From positions 1 to 64,000 of the forward strand of contig CAYXMM010000011.1 of assembly GCA_964465945.1 (NCBI GenBank): DNA of 64,000 nucleotides, given 5' to 3'. The position numbers and the translations under genes were made by a program. The notes below the pieces were generated by a model. It ran no database searches. It saw only the letters and a list, made by a program, of their open reading frames with translations, and was not told the origin of the DNA. Positions 17,691 through 25,062 of the stretch are shown in pieces; the first letter of the stretch is position 1; the number at the start of each line of letters is the position of its first letter. Source of the stretch: JAJRPT01 sp964465945. Its GTDB lineage: Bacteria > Bacteroidota > Ignavibacteria > Kapaibacteriales > UBA2268.

Positions 17691-17928
17691 GTCATTCTGA
17701 GGCACAGCCGAAGAATCCAGTAAAACAAACCCGAATTTATAAAAATAGTAGGGAACGCAAATTTGCGTTCCTAAACTCCTACAAAGTTAAATATCAATAG
17801 CCCCGAGTTTCAACTCGGGGAAAAGAAACCAATCCCACCCGTCATTCTGAGGCGACCCGTATTGAGCGAAGCCGAAATAAGCCGAAGAATCCAGTAAAAC
17901 AAACCCGAATTTGCGTCAGCAAATTCTC
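17691..17928. repeat. Compound intergenic repeat, copy A
   Basis: The order is: GTCATTCTGAGG unit, CCAGTAAAACAAACCCGAATT segment, palindrome GGAACGCAAATTTGCGTTCC (17752-17771), palindrome CCCCGAGTTTCAACTCGGGG (17801-17820), AAAAGAAACC, a second GTCATTCTGAGG...GAAGAAT unit, and a segment ending GCGTCAGCAAATTCTC. Most of it recurs in similar order at 18665-18887 on the other side of the toxin-antitoxin genes. Confidence 0.88.
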
Positions 17929-18063
17929 CAAAAAAAACTCCAACGAAGTTCAACATCAATAGCAAACAAAAAACACCCTTTTCTGCAAAAACACACAATA
18001 ATTTGTAATATTAAAATAAAAAAATATTTAAAACGTAAGTAAAGGAAAAAATTGGAATAAAAA

Positions 18064-18291
18064 ATGGAAATGAAAAATATAAACTTAGAGCAAAAGAAAA
18101 TCAACATAATAGAAAACATATTAAAGATTGACAATTCTGAAATAATAAACGAATTGCAGTTTATGTTGAATCATACTTCAAAGCAATTCACAATAGAAGA
18201 ATATAAAAATGAAATATTAGAAGCAGAGGACGACATAAAAAACAACAGACTAATATCAAACGAAGATTTAAAAGTGAAATTAGGATTATGA
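18064..18291 (+). CDS. Antitoxin of a RelE/ParE-type toxin-antitoxin pair
   Basis: This 75-aa, highly charged helical protein has an N-terminal half that could be the DNA- or dimer-forming part and a C-terminal half (FTIEEYKNEILEAEDDIKNN, ISNEDL). That C-terminal pattern is seen in small antitoxins encoded before RelE/ParE toxins in Bacteroidota. Its TGA stop overlaps the toxin ATG (ATGA), the usual coupling. Identification rests mainly on position, size and tail motif. Upstream AAAGGA is a fair ribosome site. Confidence 0.75.
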   Translation: MEMKNINLEQKKINIIENILKIDNSEIINELQFMLNHTSKQFTIEEYKNEILEAEDDIKNNRLISNEDLKVKLGL

Positions 18292-18590
18292 AATTAAACA
18301 TTTTTTGGACTAAGAAAGCAGAAAATGATATTTCATCAATAATACAATATTACAATAGTTTAGAAATGTATTCCATTGCAAAAAACATTTCGAAAAATCT
18401 TTTTAAAACCATAGAAGTAATTTCAGAATATCCAAACTTAGGAAAAATAGATAAAATATTAGGTAACAATTATAAATATACTTTATCATCTGGAATTTAT
18501 AAAATCGTATATAAAGTAAATAAAAACAATTTAATTATTTTAAAAATATTTGATGCAAGAAGAAATCCAAATCAAATTTTAGAAGATTAA
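18288..18590 (+). CDS. RelE/ParE family toxin
   Basis: This 100-aa protein has the family layout: an initial strand and helix (IFWTKKAENDISSIIQYY), a helix ending ISEYPNLGKI, strands YTLSSGIYKIVYKV, and a final strand LIILKIFDARRNP with the conserved Arg pair. It would inhibit translation (RelE) or gyrase (ParE); the sequence alone does not decide, and the DARRNP end leans to ParE. It is coupled to the antitoxin and enclosed by duplicated repeats. Confidence 0.85.
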   Translation: MKLNIFWTKKAENDISSIIQYYNSLEMYSIAKNISKNLFKTIEVISEYPNLGKIDKILGNNYKYTLSSGIYKIVYKVNKNNLIILKIFDARRNPNQILED

Positions 18591-18664
18591 TACTATACCA
18601 TCATTAAGAGCAATCCACCCCGTCATTCTGAGGCGAAGCCGAAGAATCTCCCAAATACACACCC

Positions 18665-18887
18665 GTCATTCTGAGGCGAAGCCGAAGAACCCAGTAAAAC
18701 AAACCCGAATTTGCGTCAGCAAATTCTCATTTATAAAAATAGTAGGGAACGCAAATTTGCCTTCCTAAACTCCAGCGGAGTTCAACATCAATAGCCCCGA
18801 GTTTCAACTCGGGGAAAAGAAACCAACCCCCCTCCCCGTCATTCTGAGGCAACCTGTATTGAGCGAAGCCGAAATAAGCCGAAGAAT
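18665..18887. repeat. Compound intergenic repeat, copy B
   Basis: It carries the same modules as copy A: GTCATTCTGAGG...GAAGAA unit (18665-18690), CCAGTAAAACAAACCCG, GCGTCAGCAAATTCTC, a mutated form of the GGAACGCAAATTTGCG palindrome (18746-18765), TTCAACATCAATAG, CCCCGAGTTTCAACTCGGGG (18795-18814), AAAAGAAACC, then another GTCATTCTGAGG...GAAGAAT unit. The 48 bp at 18681-18728 match 17881-17928 with one difference. Confidence 0.88.
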
Positions 18888-18992
18888 CTCCCAAACACCT
18901 GCAAAGTCATTATGACCGAAGGAAAGAATCTCTTCATTTATTAAAATAATAAATCGTATAATTCCTTTGATACCTCAAATATAATAATTAGT

Positions 18993-19027
18993 TTTGCATA
19001 AGTTAAATTAAAAATGAAATAAATTTG
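18993..19027 (+). promoter_or_regulatory. Bacteroidota-type promoter of the SPFH/MBL operon
   Basis: TTTG (18993-18996) is followed after 23 nt by TAAATTTG (19020-19027). The first ATG of the operon is at 19051. The spacing is at the long end of the accepted range. Confidence 0.5.
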
Positions 19028-19050
19028 TTAAATTTAAATTTATTTAAATA

Positions 19051-19506
19051 ATGGAAAGCAAAACCAATATCTTTGAAAAAATAAGTTTATTACTTCCAGG
19101 TTATAAGGGTTATAATGAAAGGGATAATAAAAGAAATTCTGATAAAATATTAAGAGATTATATATTTATTGAAATTTCGAAATTGATCAAAGAAATTCTA
19201 TTTAATGTTGATGATAATTATTTGGGTGATGACATTAATAAAATTAATTTTATAATAAAAAAATTAAAAAAAATTCAAGATAATATTAGATTTACTGAAT
19301 ATGGACATTCATCACTTTTTAGTCAGTATAAAATTGAATTAAAAGATTTAGAAAAAATTTATAACGTTGATTTCAAAATGCTTGAAAAAGTCAAGTTACT
19401 AGAAACATTTTTAATTGAAAAAGATTTTATGAATATTGAAACAACAATAAAAGATTTAGAGGATATGCTTAAGGATAGATATATACTACTTAAAGGGAAT
19501 ATTTAA
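19051..19506 (+). CDS. Small helical protein, first gene of the SPFH/MBL operon (function unknown)
   Basis: The 151-aa protein is predicted soluble, rich in Lys, Ile, Asp and Leu, and mostly helical, with no signal peptide. The N-terminal stretch LLPGYKGYNERDNKRNSDK followed by a helix looks like a conserved motif (GYKGYxERDxxRxSDKxLR), but I cannot assign it to a named family. The stop overlaps the next start (TAATG), implying translational coupling and probably a stoichiometric partnership with the SPFH protein. Confidence 0.75.
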   Translation: MESKTNIFEKISLLLPGYKGYNERDNKRNSDKILRDYIFIEISKLIKEILFNVDDNYLGDDINKINFIIKKLKKIQDNIRFTEYGHSSLFSQYKIELKDLEKIYNVDFKMLEKVKLLETFLIEKDFMNIETTIKDLEDMLKDRYILLKGNI

Positions 19507-20486
19507 TGCCAGAATTAATGGAATTGATTGAATTTTTAGATGAAAATGGGGATACTATAGTAAAAAGGATTCCTGAAAAAGGTAGTGGTGAATTTAAATT
19601 TGGTTCTCAACTAATAGTTCGAGAAAGTCAAAATGCTATCTTCTTTCGAGATGGAAAATGTTTAGATGTGTTTCCACCAGGAAGACATGTTCTAAGAACT
19701 CAGAATTTACCTTTAATAACAAAATTTGTAACTTCATTAGGATATGGTGAGAATAGTCCTTTTAAATCTGAAGTTTATTTTATTAATTTAAAATTATTTA
19801 GAAATTTAAAATGGGGTACAAAGGAACCAATATTATTTAGAGATGATGAATTTAAAATGGTTAGATTAAGAGGCTTTGGACTATTTTCTATTACAATAAT
19901 TGAACCTACATTGTTTTTAAATAAAATAGTTGGAACTCAAAATACTTTTAAAGAATCAGATATTCTTGGTTATTTAAAATCAATAGTTATTCACAAATTA
20001 CAGATTGTTTTATCAAAGTCTTTTAAAGCTGTATTAGATTTACCAAGTAATCTTGATAAAATAAGTTTATTATTAAAAAAAGAAGTATTACTTGATTTTG
20101 ACTCACTTGGAATTGAGTTAAATGATTTTAATATTATATCATTATCGCTTCCTCCTGAAGTCCAAAAAATTATAGATACAAAAACTGGTATGACTGCAGT
20201 TGGTAATTTAGATGATTTTATGAAATTTCAATTAGGAAAATCTATTTTAAATTTATCTGAAAATAAAAGCGATAGTTTTGAAAATAGTTTTGCTTCTGGT
20301 TCAGGTATTGGAATGGGGATGCTAATACCTAACTTTTTAAATCAATCAGTTAAAAATAATACAGAAGACAAAGAAGAAGATATATATAGTAAATTAACTA
20401 AATTGAAAGAGTTATTCGATAAAGGTATTATAAATGAAGAAGAATATACAAATAGTAAAAGAAAAATTTTAGATAATATAAAATAA
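19506..20486 (+). CDS. SPFH-domain protein with C-terminal SHOCT domain (YdjI-like)
   Basis: The 326-aa protein has no transmembrane segment. Residues about 20-235 read as an SPFH/band-7 domain of the kind found in B. subtilis YdjI: VRESQNAIFFRDGKCLDVFPPGRHVL, then strands ending EPILFRDDEFKMVRLRGFG, and a helix-strand part with FDSLGIELNDFNI. After a linker with a short hydrophobic Gly/Met stretch, residues 297-326 form a SHOCT domain (LTKLKELFDKGIINEEEY). SPFH proteins form large ring or shell scaffolds on membranes; SHOCT is a small binding domain. It is the second gene of a tightly packed operon. Confidence 0.85.
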   Translation: MPELMELIEFLDENGDTIVKRIPEKGSGEFKFGSQLIVRESQNAIFFRDGKCLDVFPPGRHVLRTQNLPLITKFVTSLGYGENSPFKSEVYFINLKLFRNLKWGTKEPILFRDDEFKMVRLRGFGLFSITIIEPTLFLNKIVGTQNTFKESDILGYLKSIVIHKLQIVLSKSFKAVLDLPSNLDKISLLLKKEVLLDFDSLGIELNDFNIISLSLPPEVQKIIDTKTGMTAVGNLDDFMKFQLGKSILNLSENKSDSFENSFASGSGIGMGMLIPNFLNQSVKNNTEDKEEDIYSKLTKLKELFDKGIINEEEYTNSKRKILDNIK

Positions 20487-20500
20487 ATAAACGAATTTAT

Positions 20501-21631
20501 ATGAATTGTCCAAATTGTGGTAGTGAAATCGAAGATGAAATCTATACTAAATCAATAGAATGCGAATATTGTGGTTCTACCATTAATTTTAACGATATAG
20601 ATTTAGATTCAGAAAAAATTAAATTCCAAAAAAATATAAATGAAATCTCAAGTTTAATTAATTTGGATAATATTAAACTAGCTACAAAAAAATTAAATTT
20701 AATGTTTGAATCTTATTCGGATAATTACAAAGTTTGGGAATTATGTGGAAGATTTGAATTTATTAAGATTATAAATAAACTTAATAAAACTCCTAAGGAT
20801 AATAATGGTAGAGATGACAGCGTCCTTAAAATTGATATAATAAAGTCTTTTGAAAAGTCATTTAGTAAATCTCTTGAATTAGTTAATGAGAATAATAAAA
20901 TTGAAATAATAAATTCGTTAGATAATTGTCTTAATGATTGCACAGATGCTCTTATAAAATCAAAAGATATTATGTTTTATTATGGATTAACTGAAAATCA
21001 ATATTATGCAGATAGGAGGCTAGAACATTGGTATATTTTGATTGAACAATTAATTGAACTTAAATATTTAATATCACAATATTTCAATTCTATTGACTTT
21101 GTTAGAAGTGTTAAAATACTAATAAAAAAATATTGTTTTAGAAATTTTATAGATGGTATATATATCCATAATTACGTAATAGTAGATAAATTAGATAGAT
21201 ATGGACATCGTGATAGGAATGAAGCAATTGAATTTTTTTGGTTTGTTCCTTTAAATGATAAATATTTAAAATGGTACAAAAACTTATATAATGAATATAA
21301 AATTGAATTAGAAGAAGAAGAAAATCAAAAATTTAATATGAAAAGTGAAGCATCGCTATCTAGTAATGAAAGTAAATGTTTTATTGTAACTGCAACTCTG
21401 GATAATCCAAATCACTTAATAATTAAGGAGTTGCAGTTTTTTAGGGATGAAATATTATTAAAAAATAACATTGGAGTATTTGCAATTAGATTATATTACA
21501 AATTTGGTCCAATTATGGCAAATTTTATTTCTAAATCTGAATTGCTGAAGTTTTTATCATTACACATAATTGTATTACCAATTCATAAAATCGTGAAAAT
21601 TATATTTAAGAGGCTTTATAATGGATACTAA
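20501..21631 (+). CDS. Zinc-ribbon protein with C-terminal CFI-box domain
   Basis: The N-terminal zinc ribbon has CPNC and CEYC (Cys3, Cys6, Cys21, Cys24). A long helical middle (30-290) lacks recognisable motifs. Residues 293-376 begin CFIVTATLD and continue with ELQFFRDEILL, IRLYYKFGP and IIVLPIHKI. This is the pattern of the CFI-box C-terminal domain (CFIATA..., LRxFRD, YYxxxP, hydrophobic end), which contains a probable membrane-associated helix. The start is 14 bp after the SPFH stop and the end overlaps the next gene by 11 bp. A zinc-ribbon partner beside an SPFH protein recalls B. subtilis ydjG/ydjI. Function unknown. Confidence 0.78.
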   Translation: MNCPNCGSEIEDEIYTKSIECEYCGSTINFNDIDLDSEKIKFQKNINEISSLINLDNIKLATKKLNLMFESYSDNYKVWELCGRFEFIKIINKLNKTPKDNNGRDDSVLKIDIIKSFEKSFSKSLELVNENNKIEIINSLDNCLNDCTDALIKSKDIMFYYGLTENQYYADRRLEHWYILIEQLIELKYLISQYFNSIDFVRSVKILIKKYCFRNFIDGIYIHNYVIVDKLDRYGHRDRNEAIEFFWFVPLNDKYLKWYKNLYNEYKIELEEEENQKFNMKSEASLSSNESKCFIVTATLDNPNHLIIKELQFFRDEILLKNNIGVFAIRLYYKFGPIMANFISKSELLKFLSLHIIVLPIHKIVKIIFKRLYNGY

Positions 21632-22790
21632 ATTAATTAGAACATTTCACCCAGTAGGTCAAGGTGCATTTTATACTGAAGAATTTTATAATATTGAAGA
21701 AAAAATATTTACTAGAATTGCATACGATTGTGGTGGTTCAAATAAACCATTAATGAAAAATTATATTGAAAATCAAAGCGGGTTTGAAAAGGATTTACAA
21801 TTTGATGCAGGTTTTATTTCACATCTTGACAGAGATCATATTAATGGTTTAGAATATTTATTACGTCATTGTAAAGTAAAAAAAATATTTTTACCATTGT
21901 TAACCCCAAATGAAAAAATATATTTATTCTCAAAATATCAATCTGACATTGAAGAGAATGAAGAAGAAAAAGAAAATGACATTAATTTTCTAAACAATTT
22001 ATTTTTTGATAATTCAATTGAGGAAACCAGAATTTATCGTATAGGTAAATCAGAAACCCCACCAGAGACTGAAGATGAAAATTATATTGATATTTCAGGG
22101 GAGATTAATCAAAATGATCATAATGAAACAGTTTTAAAAAATAAACAAATCAAATTAAATAAAAATTGGGTATTTTCACCATATAATCTTAATACAGAAA
22201 TTTATATTTTAAAATTTATTACAGAAATAAAAAAAGTATTTCCCGATTTAACTGATGAGAAAATTAAAGATATAATTAAAAATAAAAAGGATTTAGCAGA
22301 ACTAAAAAAAATCTATAGAAATATTTTTAATGATGACTTAAATTTGTCTAATATGATTGTTTATAGTGGATATGATTATAATTCAAGAAATAGAAAAGAA
22401 TATTATCATCACTGTAGATATGTTATTCATAATAATTTTAGATTTTATTGTGATTGTCATCCAAAATATTGTTGTTGTGCTAATTGTATGTATTTCGGTG
22501 ATTTTAAATCAAAAAATAAATCAAATTGGGATCAATTTGAAAATTATTATAAAAAATATTGGGATAATGTTGGTATGGTTCAAATTCCTCATCATGGTTC
22601 GTGGATTGATTACAATGAAGAAATAAATAAAAATCCAAAATTATCAGTGATTTGTTCAAATCCAGAACACAAAAAATATAAACACCCTCATAAAGAAACA
22701 TTAATATCAATTTTAGAAAATAGTGGTATTCCATTTTTGGTAACAAAAGAAATTAAAACTTTAAAAATATTTGAATATCATTTAAGATAA
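21621..22790 (+). CDS. Metallo-beta-lactamase-fold hydrolase (ComEC-like type) with Cys-rich insertion
   Basis: Motifs in order: PVGQGAF (11-17) like the VGQGD of the ComEC MBL domain, AYDCG (34-38), SHLDRDHINGL with His68, Asp70, Asp72, His73, the MYFGDF strand (290-295) equivalent to the metal-binding GD, PHHGS (323-327) and HPH (355-357). The metal site looks complete, so phosphodiesterase or nuclease-like hydrolysis is plausible. Residues 261-289 add HHC and a Cys cluster (277, 279, 284, 285, 286, 289), an extra probable zinc knuckle absent from standard members. It is the last gene of the operon, followed by a large hairpin. Confidence 0.83.
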   Translation: MDTKLIRTFHPVGQGAFYTEEFYNIEEKIFTRIAYDCGGSNKPLMKNYIENQSGFEKDLQFDAGFISHLDRDHINGLEYLLRHCKVKKIFLPLLTPNEKIYLFSKYQSDIEENEEEKENDINFLNNLFFDNSIEETRIYRIGKSETPPETEDENYIDISGEINQNDHNETVLKNKQIKLNKNWVFSPYNLNTEIYILKFITEIKKVFPDLTDEKIKDIIKNKKDLAELKKIYRNIFNDDLNLSNMIVYSGYDYNSRNRKEYYHHCRYVIHNNFRFYCDCHPKYCCCANCMYFGDFKSKNKSNWDQFENYYKKYWDNVGMVQIPHHGSWIDYNEEINKNPKLSVICSNPEHKKYKHPHKETLISILENSGIPFLVTKEIKTLKIFEYHLR

Positions 22791-22941
22791 AAAATATGTT
22801 TAGTTCATTTTGGAATTTACCACTCGAAACGGTGCAATTAAAGGAAAAACTCAACTCAATTAGTTGAAAGGTTATGTAGGAAATTTTGGTGATCTAGTAA
22901 AAATTTACTACTTAAGTGTTAATGACTTAACAAAATTTGGT

Positions 22942-22994
22942 AATCCTGCTTGACTTTTAAAGTGGTCAAATTCAGCCACTTTAAAATCAGGATT
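22942..22994 (+). terminator. Large hairpin ending the SPFH/MBL operon
   Basis: The outer stem AATCCTG (22942-22948) pairs with CAGGATT (22988-22994), and the inner stem TTTTAAAGTGG pairs with CCACTTTAAAA, around a loop of about ten bases. ATTTGTTTTT follows. The A-rich stem and long arm make this a strong though imperfect terminator on the plus strand. Confidence 0.65.
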
Positions 22995-23020
22995 ATTTGT
23001 TTTTCACTAATTTAATTTCA

Positions 23021-23785
23021 TTATTCATTCACCCCATCCACTTTCAAAACAGTAGCGATAAAGTTCTCCACTTCATCAAGTTTGATTTGTGTGGCGGCGT
23101 CGCTTTTTGCATTTTTTGGGTCGGGGTGGGTTTCAAGAAATATTCCATCAATTCCGATGGCTGTTGCTGCTTTTGCAAGTCCTAAGGCAAATTCTCTTTG
23201 TCCCCCGCTTACTTCGCTTATGCTTGGTTGTTGAACTGAGTGTGTTGCATCATAAACGACAGGGTATCCACTTTGTTTCATTATCATTAGGTTTCGCATA
23301 TCTACGACAAGGTCTCCATAACCGAAGAATGTTCCTCTTTCGCATAACCAGATATTTTTGTTGCCTGTTGAAGCAACTTTTTCTGCTGCTTTTAGCATAT
23401 CTTTACCTGCCATAAATTGTCCTTTTTTGATATTAACAATTTTACCTGTTTCGCCTGAAGCGATTAGAAGTTCTGTTTGTCTTGCTAAGAATGCGGGGAT
23501 TTGGAGTACATCAACATAATTGGATGCAAGGTGGATTTCTTCGACTGTGTGGACGTCAGTTAAGCATTCTAAGTTGTGTTTTTTAGCGGTTTCGCTTAGG
23601 TATTGTAGAGCAAGTTCGTCTCCAATTCCTGTGAATGAGTTTAAACTTGTTCTGTTTGCTTTTTTATACGATGCTTTTAGGTATAATTTAAAATTATACT
23701 TTTTTGAAAGTTCGCTTAGTTTTTCTGCGACTTCTTCTATGAGTTCTTTTGATTCTAAGAGGCATGGTCCCGCGATTATAAACAT
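23021..23785 (-). CDS. kdsA: 3-deoxy-8-phosphooctulonate synthase (KDO-8-P synthase)
   Basis: KdsA joins PEP and arabinose-5-phosphate to make KDO-8-P for the LPS inner core. Motifs: AGPCLLES with Cys8, KASYKKANRTS, PAFLARQT, GTFFGYGDLVVD, YDATHSVQ and GGQREF. Cys in GPC is the metal ligand of the metal-dependent class (non-metal enzymes have Asn there), so this one should need a divalent metal. At 254 aa it is shorter than the usual 270-285 at the N-terminus but contains all active-site blocks. It is a single-gene unit on the minus strand. Confidence 0.95.
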   Translation of the reverse strand: MFIIAGPCLLESKELIEEVAEKLSELSKKYNFKLYLKASYKKANRTSLNSFTGIGDELALQYLSETAKKHNLECLTDVHTVEEIHLASNYVDVLQIPAFLARQTELLIASGETGKIVNIKKGQFMAGKDMLKAAEKVASTGNKNIWLCERGTFFGYGDLVVDMRNLMIMKQSGYPVVYDATHSVQQPSISEVSGGQREFALGLAKAATAIGIDGIFLETHPDPKNAKSDAATQIKLDEVENFIATVLKVDGVNE

Positions 23786-23810
23786 ACATTTCTTTTGATA
23801 ATATAAAAAC

Positions 23811-23818
23811 CAAAATTA
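23811..23818 (-). promoter_or_regulatory. Possible -7 element (TAATTTTG) for kdsA
   Basis: TAATTTTG on the minus strand lies 25 bp before the kdsA ATG and matches TAnnTTTG. No convincing -33 TTG is present at the right spacing. Confidence 0.35.
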
Positions 23819-23856
23819 CGAAATTTTATATTTTTGAGGTAGATTAGATTTAAACT

Positions 23857-24489
23857 TTATTTATTTAGAATGATTAATCTGTTTTCGATAGAAAAAGAAG
23901 TAAAGTTAAAGAGGTTGGAAATTTTCTGGAATGTTTCGTTTTGATAGAAGAAAACATGTGTGGGGTCGTTTTTGTAATACCATTTATCAAAAATAATTTC
24001 GGAAGTGTATAGGTCAGTCATTATAAGTAATTTTCCATTGTCATTTAACATATTGTATAATAGTTGAAATTCTTTTTTTGGGTTGTGAAAATGTTCTATT
24101 ACTTCGCAACAAGCGATGAAGTCATACTTTTTGTTTAATAATTCATAGTTTGGGTGGAAAAATGGGTCATATTGTTGAATTTTAAAGTTATTATCTTGTA
24201 GTATTTTTGAAATGACTGGACCAGTTCCTGCTCCAAAGTCGAGACCATTACTTGTGGATGAAAATGAATCTAATATAGAATCGGTGATTGGACTTACAAA
24301 TTTTTTATAATCTGCATCATTAACATTGTTATTATGACGTTGGTAATGTTGTATTTCTAAGTCGGGTTTTAGGAAAAATTTTTCATCTAGGCTAATTCCT
24401 TTGCAGTTTCTACAAATATAGAATATTTTAGATTTAGAATAGAATAAGTCTATTCTTCCTTCGCATAATGTGCATTTCTTGCTATTCAC
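23857..24489 (-). CDS. SAM-dependent methyltransferase with N-terminal zinc-ribbon-like Cys pairs
   Basis: The N-terminal CTLC (Cys6, Cys9) and CRNC (Cys26, Cys29) form a rubredoxin-like zinc knuckle. The Methyltransf_23-type core follows: GLDFGAGTGP (SAM loop), QQYDPFF and FIACCEVIEHFHNP, then LLYNMLNDNGKLLIMTDLY. It is 210 aa. The substrate is not deducible; similar proteins occur in nucleotide-sugar and cell-surface clusters. Its start faces the ispF start with about 100 bp between. Confidence 0.83.
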   Translation of the reverse strand: MNSKKCTLCEGRIDLFYSKSKIFYICRNCKGISLDEKFFLKPDLEIQHYQRHNNNVNDADYKKFVSPITDSILDSFSSTSNGLDFGAGTGPVISKILQDNNFKIQQYDPFFHPNYELLNKKYDFIACCEVIEHFHNPKKEFQLLYNMLNDNGKLLIMTDLYTSEIIFDKWYYKNDPTHVFFYQNETFQKISNLFNFTSFSIENRLIILNK

Positions 24490-24591
24490 CTTTTTGGAAA
24501 TCCGTAATTTGTTAATTAATTAAATGCAAAATACAAAAAAAATAGGATTTTTTCAATAATTTTGTATATATAAATTAATAAGGAAAGTAAA

Positions 24592-25062
24592 GTGGTAGGT
24601 ATTGGGTATGATATGCATAGATTGGAGAAGGGTGAAACTCTTTTTCTTGGTGGTTTGAAGTTTGAGACTGATTATGGTACGGTTGCTCATAGTGATGGTG
24701 ATGTTTTAATTCATTCGGTGATTGATGCGATTTTAGGTGCGATGGGAAAGGGTGATATAGGGGATTATTTTTCAGACACGGATCCAAAATGGAAAGATGT
24801 TGATTCAACTTTTTTGTTGAAAGAAATTGTTAAAATCGTAAAGGATGAAAGTTTAAGGATAGTTAATATTGATTTGACTATTATAACTGAGAAGCCAAAA
24901 ATTAGTCCGTTTAAATCAAAATTGAAGAGTAATATGGCTATATTGTGTGGAATAGATGAGAATCGGATAAATATTAAGGCGACAACAAATGAGAAACGGG
25001 GGTTTATTGGACGAGAGGAAGGGATTGTTGTTTTGTCAATTTGCCAGATTGAGAAGGTTTAG
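24592..25062 (+). CDS. ispF: 2-C-methyl-D-erythritol 2,4-cyclodiphosphate synthase
   Basis: IspF forms MEcPP in the non-mevalonate isoprenoid pathway. Zinc ligands are Asp7 and His9 in GYDMHRL and His41 in HSDGDVLIH. The GDIGDYFSDTDPKW loop and the C-terminal ATTNEKRGFIGREEGI are typical, and 156 aa is normal length. The start is GTG at 24592 with AAGGAA about 10 bp upstream; no ATG fits the conserved N-terminus. Its last 4 bp overlap the end of the convergent kinase gene. Confidence 0.96.
   Translation: MVGIGYDMHRLEKGETLFLGGLKFETDYGTVAHSDGDVLIHSVIDAILGAMGKGDIGDYFSDTDPKWKDVDSTFLLKEIVKIVKDESLRIVNIDLTIITEKPKISPFKSKLKSNMAILCGIDENRINIKATTNEKRGFIGREEGIVVLSICQIEKV

Larger units (their letters stand above)
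17402..18063. other. Repeat-rich intergenic region before the toxin-antitoxin pair
   Basis: No gene was found. The region holds three distinct palindromes and a compound repeat that recurs after the toxin gene (listed separately). A TAAATTTG motif on the minus strand (17524-17531) could be the -7 element for the M16 operon, with a long leader. An AAAGGA ribosome site lies just before the antitoxin ATG. Confidence 0.75.
18591..19050. other. Repeat-rich intergenic region after the toxin
   Basis: No gene is supported. It contains an isolated GTCATTCTGAGGCGAAGCCG unit (18621-18649), compound repeat copy B, a degenerate GTCATTATGACCGAAGG unit (18906-18930) and the promoter of the following operon. 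Confidence 0.75.

Noticed and set aside
17691..18887. Possible insertion sequence formed by the repeats on both sides of the toxin genes
   Set aside because: The repeats are direct, internally palindromic and modular, and no transposase lies between them.
22997..23185. Plus-strand frame opposite the kdsA end
   Set aside because: It overlaps kdsA coding sequence, which has full family motifs, and has none of its own.
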